A stretch of DNA of 64,000 nt. Origin: Hydrogenophaga taeniospiralis (GTDB lineage Bacteria; Pseudomonadota; Gammaproteobacteria; Burkholderiales; Burkholderiaceae_C). The translations under genes and the position numbers were made by a program. Position 1 is the stretch's first letter. Each line of letters begins with the position of its first letter. The notes below the pieces were generated by a model that saw nothing but the letters and a program-made list of their open reading frames with translations, was not told the DNA's origin and did not search any database. The stretch covers positions 4,068,501-4,132,500 of the forward strand of contig NZ_JAHBAG010000001.1 of the NCBI RefSeq assembly GCF_020510445.1. Reading direction: 5' to 3'. Below are positions 57,851 to 64,000 of this stretch, piece by piece.

Positions 57851-58846
57851 TCAGCGCCCGCTGCCCGCCTGAACCGAAGGATTCAGGGGGGTCAGTGCCT
57901 GCCCGGTGCCCAGATAGGCGATCAGGTTGTCGGCCGCCAGATTCGCCATCGCCAGACGGGTGGGCAAGGTGGCGCTGGCGATGTGCGGCGTGAGCACCAC
58001 GTTGGGCACGGTCAACAGGTCCGGGTGCACCCGGGGTTCCCCCTCGAACACGTCCAGCCCCGCAGCGGCGATGCGCTTCTCGCGCAGCGCCACGGCCAGC
58101 GCCGCGTCGTCCACGATGCCGCCGCGCGCGATGTTGATCAGTGTGGCCGTGGGCTTCATCTGCGCGAGCTCGGCCGCACCGATGGTGTGGTGCGATTCGG
58201 CGCTGTAGGGCACGACGAGCACCAGGTGGTCGGCCTGTTGCAGCAGCTCGGCCTTGCTGACGTAGCGCGCCCGGCAGGCGGCTTCGCTCTCGGCGTCGAG
58301 CCGCGAGCGGTTGTGGTAGATCACGTTCATGCCAAAGCCGTGCGCGCCGCGCCGGGCGATGCCTTGGCCAATGCGCCCCATGCCCAGGATGCCCAGCGTG
58401 CTGCCGTGCACCTCGGCACCGGCAAACATGTCCAGCGCCCAGCGGTTCCACTGACCGGCGCGCAGGAAATGCTCGCTCTCGCTGATGCGCCGCGCCGTGG
58501 CCATGAGCAATGCAAAACCGAAGTCGGCGGTGGTCTCGGTCAACACGTCGGGTGTGTTGGTCGCGAGCACGCCGGCGGCCGTCATGGCCGGCACGTCAAA
58601 ATTGTTGTAGCCCACCGCGATGTTGGCCACGACACGCAGTTGCGGGCAGGCCGCCAGCAGCGCCGCGTCGATCCGCTCGCTGCCCGTGGTCATCACCCCC
58701 ACCTTGCCCTGCAGCCGCTCGATCAGCTGCGCGGGCGTGAAGGGCGCGTCCAGCTCGTTGGTCTCGACCTCGAAATGCTCACGCAGGCGCGCCACCACCT
58801 CGGGAAACACGGCACGTGCGATCAGGATGGCGGGGCGTTGGGTCAA
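57851..58846 (-). CDS. D-2-hydroxyacid dehydrogenase (glyoxylate/hydroxypyruvate reductase type)
   Basis: The product has 331 residues. The NAD(P)-binding loop is LGILGMGRIGQGIARRG, and the catalytic Arg, Glu and His are in NIARGGIVDD, FEGEPRVHP and TPHIASAT. This is the GhrB/GyaR subgroup of the D-isomer dehydrogenases, reducing glyoxylate or hydroxypyruvate. Cofactor choice is not certain from sequence. It is convergent with the sigma/ankyrin pair. Confidence 0.92.
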   Translation of the reverse strand: MTQRPAILIARAVFPEVVARLREHFEVETNELDAPFTPAQLIERLQGKVGVMTTGSERIDAALLAACPQLRVVANIAVGYNNFDVPAMTAAGVLATNTPDVLTETTADFGFALLMATARRISESEHFLRAGQWNRWALDMFAGAEVHGSTLGILGMGRIGQGIARRGAHGFGMNVIYHNRSRLDAESEAACRARYVSKAELLQQADHLVLVVPYSAESHHTIGAAELAQMKPTATLINIARGGIVDDAALAVALREKRIAAAGLDVFEGEPRVHPDLLTVPNVVLTPHIASATLPTRLAMANLAADNLIAYLGTGQALTPLNPSVQAGSGR

Positions 58847-58901
58847 GGCATGACTCCGGTTTAAACGATTGACCCGCGCTCATCCGGAGCGCGAGGACCC
58901 A

Positions 58902-58985
58902 CCCAGCACACGCCGAAGATCCGGCTCCGCCGGTCCAAGGGCGTGGTCCCCCTGGGGGGAAGCCGCGAAGCGGCGCAGGGGGGAG
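58902..58985 (-). repeat. GC-rich 3'-end repeat, copy B
   Basis: Read on the minus strand, it starts two bases after the FKBP stop: CCCCCCTGCGCCGCTTCGCG, CTTCCCCCCAGGGGGACCA, then GGACCGGCGGAGCCGG and GTGTGCTGGG. It is the copy most like A, with which it shares blocks over the whole 84 bases. Confidence 0.72.
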
Positions 58986-58987
58986 CC

Positions 58988-59335
58988 TTATACCGCCAGG
59001 AGATCCACCTCGAACAGCAGCGTGGCGTTGGGCGGAATCACCCCGCCCGCGCCGCGCGCGCCGTAGCCGAGCGCGGCCGGGATGACCAGGCGGCGCGTGC
59101 CGCCCACGGCCATGCCCTGCACGCCTTCGTCCCAACCCTTGATGACGTGGCCAGCGCCGAGCGGGAATTCGAAAGGCTGGCCGCGGTCCTTGCTGGAGTC
59201 GAACTTGGCGCCTTGCACGCCGTCGTTGAACAGCCAGCCGGTGTAGTGCACCTGCACCGGGCGACCGGCCTGGGCGACTTCGCCGCCGCCGACCACGGTG
59301 TCTTCGTATTGCAGGCCGCTGGGAGTGGTGATCAT
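58988..59335 (-). CDS. FKBP-type peptidyl-prolyl isomerase
   Basis: The product has 115 residues from the ATG at 59335, set by AAGGA upstream. The FKBP core is complete: VQVHYTGWLFNDG, KFDSSKDRGQPFEFPLGAG, VIKGWDEGVQGM and GYGARGAGGVIPPNATL. No signal peptide, so it is cytoplasmic. It speeds cis-trans isomerisation of proline bonds and may act as a chaperone. It is divergent from secreted paralogue 2. Confidence 0.95.
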   Translation of the reverse strand: MITTPSGLQYEDTVVGGGEVAQAGRPVQVHYTGWLFNDGVQGAKFDSSKDRGQPFEFPLGAGHVIKGWDEGVQGMAVGGTRRLVIPAALGYGARGAGGVIPPNATLLFEVDLLAV

Positions 59336-59515
59336 GAAATGTCCTTGGATGGTATTAAATGGGAAGGGGCGATTATTCCAGCCCCGGCGCAAAGCCCGCA
59401 CGTCGCACCATTGGCAACACGGATTTACACAAGCTTTTCATCGACCATGGCAAGCGTTAACGCGCGCCGTGTGTACTGCAGACTCCCAACCAACACAGGT
59501 GTCAGGAGACCCGAC

Positions 59516-60334
59516 ATGAACCCCAAGACCTCCCCACTCACCCGCCGCATGGCGCTGGGCGCCATCGCCGGCACGGCCTTGCTGACGGCACTGCCCGCCA
59601 TGGCCCAGGGCCAACTGGCCGATGTGCGCATCATCAACCGCGACAGCGGTGAAATCCTGCCGCTCTACCGCCACCGGGGCGAGTTCTGGGTGGCGGGTGA
59701 GCCGGGCGCACGCTACGCGGTGGAGCTGTACAACCCCACCCGCGGACGGCTGCTCAACGTGGTGTCGGTCGATGGGGTGAACGTCATCACCGGCGAGACC
59801 GCGGACTTCGAGCAGCCCGGCTACGTGCTCGCGCCGGGGCAGCGCTACGACGTGAGCGGCTGGCGCAAGAGCCGCCGCGAGATCGCGGCCTTCGAATTCA
59901 CCCGCTTGTCGCGCTCCTACGCCGCGCGCACCGGCCGCCCGGACGATGTCGGCGTGATCGGCGTGGCGGTGTTCCGCGAACGCAGGTTCTACCGCGCGCC
60001 CGAGCCGGAGATCCGTCCCTACGAGCGCAGCGCACCGGTGCCGGGGACGGATTCCGGCCCCGCGTTCCAGGAGAAGTCGCAACGCTGGAGCGAGCCGTCG
60101 GCCGCCGGTCCCCAATTGGGCACCGGCCACGGCGATCGGGAACGCGACCCGGTGGGCCGCACCGACTTCGAACGACGCAGTTCACGGCCCGATGAGATCG
60201 TGCGCATCCGCTACGACAGCCGCGCCAACCTCATGGCCATGGGCATCATTCCGACCTACCATCGCCCGCCGCGTGAATACCATCCCCGCGCCTTCCCCGG
60301 CGAACACCCGGGCTACGTGCCGGACCCGGAGTGA
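59516..60334 (+). CDS. Secreted protein of unknown function, paralogue 2
   Basis: The product has 272 residues; AGGAG is seven bases before the ATG. The signal peptide ends LPAMAQ. The N-terminal block (QLADVRIINRDSGEILPLYRH, VVSVDGVNVITGETADFEQ) and C-terminal block (LGTGHGDRERDP, FERRSSRPDEIVRIRYDSR, NLMAMGIIP) match the protein at 55244-56158 almost line by line. The middle is shorter and different in sequence. No family name is known to me. It lies 3.4 kb from its paralogue on the same strand. Confidence 0.85.
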   Translation: MNPKTSPLTRRMALGAIAGTALLTALPAMAQGQLADVRIINRDSGEILPLYRHRGEFWVAGEPGARYAVELYNPTRGRLLNVVSVDGVNVITGETADFEQPGYVLAPGQRYDVSGWRKSRREIAAFEFTRLSRSYAARTGRPDDVGVIGVAVFRERRFYRAPEPEIRPYERSAPVPGTDSGPAFQEKSQRWSEPSAAGPQLGTGHGDRERDPVGRTDFERRSSRPDEIVRIRYDSRANLMAMGIIPTYHRPPREYHPRAFPGEHPGYVPDPE

Positions 60335-60363
60335 CCCCTCCCCTGCGCTTGAAGCAACACCAA

Positions 60364-60447
60364 CCGGGGCCACCGCCGGGCTGGCTTTGCCAGACGGCTG
60401 GTGGCGCCCCCCTGGGGGGGGTGACGCGAAGCGACGCAGGGGGGTGC
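60364..60447 (-). repeat. GC-rich 3'-end repeat, copy C
   Basis: Read on the minus strand, it starts one base after the nitroreductase stop: CCCCCCTGCGTCGCTTCGCG, then ACCCCCCCAGGGGGG, then GTCTGGCAAAGCCAG and CGGCGGTGG. It has the same block order as copies A and B. Confidence 0.7.
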
Positions 60448-60448
60448 T

Positions 60449-61183
60449 TTACGCCAGCCAGTGCGTGAAGCTCTCGACCGGTTCGCGCGGCGTGACGAAA
60501 GTGTTGACCTTGTCGGCCGGGTCGGCGTAGCCGAGCGACATGCCGCAGACCAGCATCTCGTTCTCGCCCGCGCCGATGTGGGGCAGGATGATCTTCGCGA
60601 AACCGTTCCAGGCCGCCTGGGGGCAGGTGTGCAGGCCGTGGCCGCGCGCGGCGACCATGAGGTTCTGCATGAACATGCCGTAGTCCACCAGCGAGCCACG
60701 GCCCATCACGCGGTCGAGCGTGAACATGAGCCCCACGGGCGCGTCGAAGAAACGGAAGTTGCGCTGGTGCTGCGCGTGCATCTTGTCCTTGTCGCCCTTG
60801 GTGATGCCGAGCAGGCCGTAGAGCCCCCAGCCGTTTTCACGTCGGCGGTCGATATAGGGGCTGACCCACTTCTCCGGGTAGTAGTCGTATTCCTCCCGGT
60901 ACTCGGACGCCAGCGACGGATCGGCACGCAGGGCGTCGTGCGCGGCACAACATTTCTCCACCAGCGTGTCGCGGCTCGCACCCTGGAGCACGTAGACCCT
61001 CCAGGGCTGGGTGTTGGTGCCCGACGGTGCACGGCTGGCCACGCGCAACAGGTGCTCGATGGTCTCGCGCAGCACCGGTTGGGGCAGGAAGGCGCGGACC
61101 GACATGCGGCTGGTGATGGCGGTGTCCACGCTGGCGGCGTCGATGGGCGCCGCGGGGGCCGAAGACGGGGGATTGAGGGTCAT
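60449..61183 (-). CDS. Nitroreductase family FMN oxidoreductase
   Basis: The product has 244 residues. SRMSVRAFLPQPV and RAPSGTNTQPWRVYVL form the FMN-binding start, and the end GMSLGYADPADKVN is typical. These enzymes reduce nitroaromatics or quinones with NAD(P)H; the physiological substrate is uncertain. It stands alone, followed by repeat copy C. Confidence 0.9.
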   Translation of the reverse strand: MTLNPPSSAPAAPIDAASVDTAITSRMSVRAFLPQPVLRETIEHLLRVASRAPSGTNTQPWRVYVLQGASRDTLVEKCCAAHDALRADPSLASEYREEYDYYPEKWVSPYIDRRRENGWGLYGLLGITKGDKDKMHAQHQRNFRFFDAPVGLMFTLDRVMGRGSLVDYGMFMQNLMVAARGHGLHTCPQAAWNGFAKIILPHIGAGENEMLVCGMSLGYADPADKVNTFVTPREPVESFTHWLA

Positions 61184-61256
61184 GCGTGATCTCCGTTTTA
61201 TTGACGTTTACGTAAACGTCAATTATGTCAAGAACCCCGGCAAGGCGCTGCCGCTG

Positions 61257-61715
61257 TCACAGGATCGACTCCAGCGCCGACTTGAGCGCGGCCGGCAAGG
61301 GCACGGGGCGGCGTGTTTCGCGGTCCACGTACACGTGGACGAAGTGACCGCAGGCGGCGGCGGAGTCGCTGTCCTGCGCAAAAAGACCCACCTCGTAGCG
61401 CACGCTGGAGCTGCCCAGGTGGGCCACGCGCAGGCCGGCCTCCACGGCTTGCGGGAACGCCAGCGGCGCGAAGTAATTGCACTGGGTCTCCACCACGAGA
61501 CCAATGACCCCGCCACCGTGAATGTCCAGCGCACCCCGCTCGATCAGCCAGGCGTTCACGGCGGTGTCGAACCAGCTGTAGTAGACGACGTTGTTGACGT
61601 GGCCGTAGATGTCGTTGTCGCTCCAGCGCGTACCGATGGCGCGGAAGACGCGGTAGTGGTCCCGGGCCTTGGCCTGGGGGCGCGCGGCGAGGGTTGCTGG
61701 GGCGCTCGTGTTCAT
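61257..61715 (-). CDS. Hotdog-fold acyl-CoA thioesterase
   Basis: The product has 152 residues from the ATG at 61715, which overlaps the stop of the deacetylase gene. RWSDNDIYGHVNNVVYYSWFDT is the 4HBT/YbgC-type active site with the catalytic Asp. It hydrolyses acyl-CoA thioesters; chain length is unknown. The tight coupling with the deacetylase suggests that the two act in one pathway. Confidence 0.88.
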   Translation of the reverse strand: MNTSAPATLAARPQAKARDHYRVFRAIGTRWSDNDIYGHVNNVVYYSWFDTAVNAWLIERGALDIHGGGVIGLVVETQCNYFAPLAFPQAVEAGLRVAHLGSSSVRYEVGLFAQDSDSAAACGHFVHVYVDRETRRPVPLPAALKSALESIL

Positions 61716-62731
61716 GGCGCGGCATTCTGCCAGCGGGGCTCGGCGCCGGGTGTCGCCCACGTCGCCGTGGGCACAGGGGCATCGGGTGCCGCGCGCCGGG
61801 CCAACGCGGCCCAGCGCGCGTGGTAGTCCAGGGCCACGCGGTAGGTGTTCACCTGCGCCTGCACCGTGGCCTCCATGTCGGTGCCGTAGCCACCGGCCAT
61901 GGCAAAGGCCAGCGGCAGGCGGCGCTGCCAGGCCCAGTCCATCACGCGGCGATCGCGCGCTTCCAGCCCGTCGAAGCTGAGCTTCAGACGCCCAAGGCGG
62001 TCGCCCTCGTGCGGGTCGGCGCCGGCCAGGTAGATCACCAGACCGGGATCGAAGCGGCGCGCCAACTCGTCGAGCGCACGCTCCAGCGCCTCCATGTACT
62101 CGGCATCGCCGCAGCCGTCGGGCAGTTCCACGTCGAGGTCGCTCGGCTCCTTGCGAAAGGGGAAGTTCTTCGCACCGTGCAGCGAGAGCGTGAACACCGA
62201 GTCGTCGGTGGCGAAGACGCTGGCCGTGCCGTTGCCCTGGTGCACGTCCAGATCGATGATGGCTACGCGCAACGGCCCGCGGGCGCGGTGATGGCGCGCG
62301 TGTTCGGCCTGCATCAGCCGGGTCGCCACGGCGGCGTCGTTGAAGACGCAGAAGCCGCTGCCTTTGTGGGCGTAGGCGTGGTGCGTGCCCCCGGCCAGGT
62401 TGGCCGCCAGCCCATCGCCCGCCATCGCATCGCGACAGGCCTGGATGGTTGCACCCACCGAGCGCCGGGCCCGTTCGCACATGGCCGGGCTCCAGGGGAA
62501 ACCGATTTCGCGCTGCGCACTGGCTTCCAGCGTGCCCTGACGGATGGCGCCGATATAGCCCGGCGTGTGCACCAGCGCCAGCTCGCCGTCGCTGGCGGGC
62601 AGCGCCTGCCCCAGACGCACCTGCGGCCATTCGGCGGCGAGGCGCTCGCGCAAGCGCCCGTATTTGGCCATCGGAAAGCGGTGGCCACTGGGTAGGGGCA
62701 GGATGAAGTGGTCGGCGTAGTAAGCGTGCAC
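61712..62731 (-). CDS. Histone-deacetylase-superfamily amidohydrolase
   Basis: The product has 339 residues. Zinc and charge-relay motifs are present: LAGGTHHAYAHKGSGFCVFND, IIDLDVHQGNGT and YLAGADPHEGD. Bacterial members remove acetyl groups from lysines, polyamines or small molecules; which applies here is unknown. The thioesterase gene follows with a four-base overlap. The stated start MHAYYADHFILPLP suits the family. Confidence 0.9.
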   Translation of the reverse strand: MHAYYADHFILPLPSGHRFPMAKYGRLRERLAAEWPQVRLGQALPASDGELALVHTPGYIGAIRQGTLEASAQREIGFPWSPAMCERARRSVGATIQACRDAMAGDGLAANLAGGTHHAYAHKGSGFCVFNDAAVATRLMQAEHARHHRARGPLRVAIIDLDVHQGNGTASVFATDDSVFTLSLHGAKNFPFRKEPSDLDVELPDGCGDAEYMEALERALDELARRFDPGLVIYLAGADPHEGDRLGRLKLSFDGLEARDRRVMDWAWQRRLPLAFAMAGGYGTDMEATVQAQVNTYRVALDYHARWAALARRAAPDAPVPTATWATPGAEPRWQNAAP

Positions 62732-62823
62732 GGCGGGCGGGACCTCGACAGATGGGCGAACCCATTGTGTCCGCAGCGGGAAACCGGGGTGGATCGCCCG
62801 TGTTTTAGAAAACCGCCCCTAGA

Positions 62824-62899
62824 TTGCTGCAGTGCAACAAAAACCACTTGCGCTCGATCGGGTTATCCCTATAATTCGAGTCATGTTGCAGCGCAGCAA
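62824..62899 (+). promoter_or_regulatory. phaP promoter with two PhaR-like operator sites
   Basis: TTGCGC (62848-62853) and a consensus TATAAT (62870-62875) are 16 bases apart. TTGCTGCAGTGCAACAA (62824-62840) lies just upstream and TTGCAGCGCAGCAA (62886-62899) at the expected transcript start. Both resemble TGC/GCA-rich sites of the PHB repressor PhaR, so RNA polymerase would be blocked until PHB titrates PhaR. Binding is inferred. Confidence 0.72.
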
Positions 62900-62988
62900 A
62901 GCGAACGAAAACAACAGCGTACAGACAGCGCGGTGTTCTCGAGCAGCTCTCAACTAAACCTGTAAACCAAACTCAAGGAGTATTCACT

Positions 62989-63531
62989 ATGTTGACCGCT
63001 GAACAAATCGTTGCCGCCCAGAAAGCCAACATCGAAACCATTTTCGGCCTGACCCAGAAAGCCTTCGAAGGCGTTGAAAAACTGGTCGAGCTCAATGTGC
63101 AGGCCACCAAGGCCGCCCTTTCCGAATCCGCCAACAGCGCCCAAGCCATCCTGAGCGTGAAAGACGCACAGGAACTGCTGACGCTGCAAGCCAGCCTGAT
63201 GCAGCCCCTGGCCGAAAAGACCGTGGCCTACAGCCGCCACCTGTACGACATCGCTTCGGGCACCGGCGCCGAATTCGGCAAGGCCGCTGAAGCCCAGGCC
63301 GCCGACGCACAGAAGAAATTCATGTCCGTCGTGGACAACGCTTCCAAGAACGCTCCCGCCGGTTCCGAAACCGCCGTGGCCGTGATGAAGAGCGCCGTCT
63401 CTGCCGCCAACAACGCCATGGAATCGGTGCAGAAGGCTGTCAAGCAAGCCACCGAAATGGCCGAAGCCAACTTCAACACCGTGACTTCGCAAGCCGTCAG
63501 CGCCACCAAGGCCGCTGCCAAGAAACGTTGA
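62989..63531 (+). CDS. phaP: Phasin (PHB granule-associated protein)
   Basis: The product has 180 residues, mostly amphipathic helix with few large hydrophobics. The opening [36 protein letters not shown] is typical of beta-proteobacterial PhaP, and the end is Ala/Lys-rich ([10 protein letters not shown]). It coats polyhydroxybutyrate granules and sets their size and number. AAGGAG is eight bases before the ATG, and a strong promoter precedes it. Composition is Gln/Ala/Lys-rich compared with neighbours, as usual for phasins. Confidence 0.95.
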   Translation: MLTAEQIVAAQKANIETIFGLTQKAFEGVEKLVELNVQATKAALSESANSAQAILSVKDAQELLTLQASLMQPLAEKTVAYSRHLYDIASGTGAEFGKAAEAQAADAQKKFMSVVDNASKNAPAGSETAVAVMKSAVSAANNAMESVQKAVKQATEMAEANFNTVTSQAVSATKAAAKKR

Positions 63532-63603
63532 ACTGACCCGCAATCGTGCCGTTGATCGGGGTCTTGACTTCGGTCAAATCGACCACCATATGGTCACGGC
63601 ATG

Positions 63604-63651
63604 ATGGCGCCAGACCTCGGAAGGCGGCGCCATTCATCTGGTCCGTTTTTT
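63604..63651 (+). terminator. Possible phaP hairpin terminator with delayed T-run
   Basis: ATGGCGCC (63604-63611) pairs perfectly with GGCGCCAT (63626-63633), with an inner CCT/AGG pairing. T6 follows at 63646-63651, 12 bases after the stem, which is later than usual. A CCAGA/TCTGG pairing (63610-63614, 63637-63641) would bring the T-run closer. The role is uncertain. Confidence 0.45.
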
Positions 63652-63702
63652 CTGGTTGTCTCCTCGGGTCCTTTTCGAAATTCGGTTTCATCGGACCCCT
63701 TA

Positions 63703-63732
63703 AGCCCTCGCTGCAAAGTGAGGGCTTTTTTT
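63703..63732 (+). terminator. Rho-independent terminator downstream of phaP
   Basis: AGCCCTCG (63703-63710) pairs with TGAGGGCT (63719-63726) around an eight-base loop, followed directly by T7 (63726-63732). It ends plus-strand transcription before the convergent patatin-like gene. Confidence 0.85.
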
Positions 63733-63751
63733 ATGGCCGCCGCAAACACAG

Positions 63752-64000
63752 CTACTTCAGTTGCGCCAGCTGTGCCTTCAGCCGTGGCATGGCTGCACGC
63801 ATGGCCACCCGCCCCGCCTCGATGGAGCGCTGGCGGGCCGCGAAGTCCGCACTGCCCACGCCGGTCAGTGCCGGCCGAAGCAATACGTCGGCCCCCGCGA
63901 GCTCGTACTTGTTGATGGTCTGCCCCATGATGGCAAAGGTCTGCAACAGCACCTGCAGGCTGCCGTTGGGTTGGTTCCCCTCGGGCACATTGGAAATGTC
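63752..64000 (-). CDS. Patatin-like phospholipase, C-terminal fragment
   Basis: About 82 residues are visible, ending ARLKAQLAQLK-like, with the frame open past base 64000, so the N-terminus is outside the window. VLLQTFAIMGQTINKYE, GADVLLRPALTGVGSADF and RQRSIEAGRVAMRAA match the end of RssA-type patatin proteins (serine lipid hydrolases). The catalytic Ser-Asp pair would lie in the missing part. The internal GTG at 63988 is not the true start. Confidence 0.75.
   Translation of the reverse strand, partial: DISNVPEGNQPNGSLQVLLQTFAIMGQTINKYELAGADVLLRPALTGVGSADFAARQRSIEAGRVAMRAAMPRLKAQLAQLK

Noticed and set aside
63564..63577. TTGAC-TTCG-GTCAA hairpin after phaP as terminator
   Set aside because: The stem is only five pairs and has no T-run after it; the hairpin at 63703-63732 is a much better terminator.

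Overview
The window is high-GC, densely packed bacterial chromosome. Gene content points to a beta-proteobacterium of the Burkholderiales, most like the Comamonadaceae (Hydrogenophaga/Acidovorax type). This placement is inferred from family content: a PHB phasin, DUF4148 and DUF1631 proteins, an AapJQMP-type amino-acid transporter, a CadR/CDF cadmium module and stand-alone GluQ. I see no prophage, insertion sequence, CRISPR array, rRNA or tRNA.

Layout. (1) 1-7147, minus strand: nine tightly overlapping genes forming part of an aryl-polyene-type pigment/lipid cluster (two ACPs, ketosynthase, membrane protein, AMP-ligase, hotdog dehydratase, acyltransferase, LolA-like carrier, MMPL exporter cut by the window edge). 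(2) 7421-13931: PAP2 phosphatase, DUF599 protein, a flavodoxin/DoxX/pirin redox operon facing a LysR regulator, an FAD oxidoreductase and gluQ. (3) 14084-20163: an RmlC-like cupin overlapping a glycosyltransferase, trmB, a lipoprotein, a pseudouridine synthase, a transglutaminase and a TlpA protein coupled to alaS. (4) 20160-33595: alaS, a MocR regulator divergent from gabT, a CoA-transferase, an acyl-CoA ligase and aapJQMP with a strong internal terminator. (5) 33688-37072: cadR with a cation-diffusion exporter and small periplasmic/metal-related proteins (DUF1223, a CxxC secreted protein, DUF411). (6) 37254-50157: PAS chemoreceptor, orphan TAXI protein, DUF1631, DUF1415, ettA, rhlE, an EEP-family protein and a two-component system. 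(7) 50191-64000: 2OG-Fe oxygenase, Asp-box protein with a ThiS-like partner, cupin, a four-repeat DUF4148 protein facing LysR, two paralogous secreted proteins, an ECF sigma factor overlapping a membrane ankyrin protein, 2-hydroxyacid dehydrogenase, FKBP, nitroreductase, thioesterase/deacetylase pair, phasin and a partial patatin-like protein.

Most unusual observations. A dispersed GC-rich palindromic repeat occurs six times, each time starting 0-8 bases after a stop codon and in the same orientation as the gene just ended. The two secreted paralogues (55244-56158 and 59516-60334) share conserved ends but differ in the middle; the first lies just before the sigma/ankyrin pair and has its ribosome-binding site inside a hairpin. 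The PAS chemoreceptor has a leader with mutually exclusive stems.
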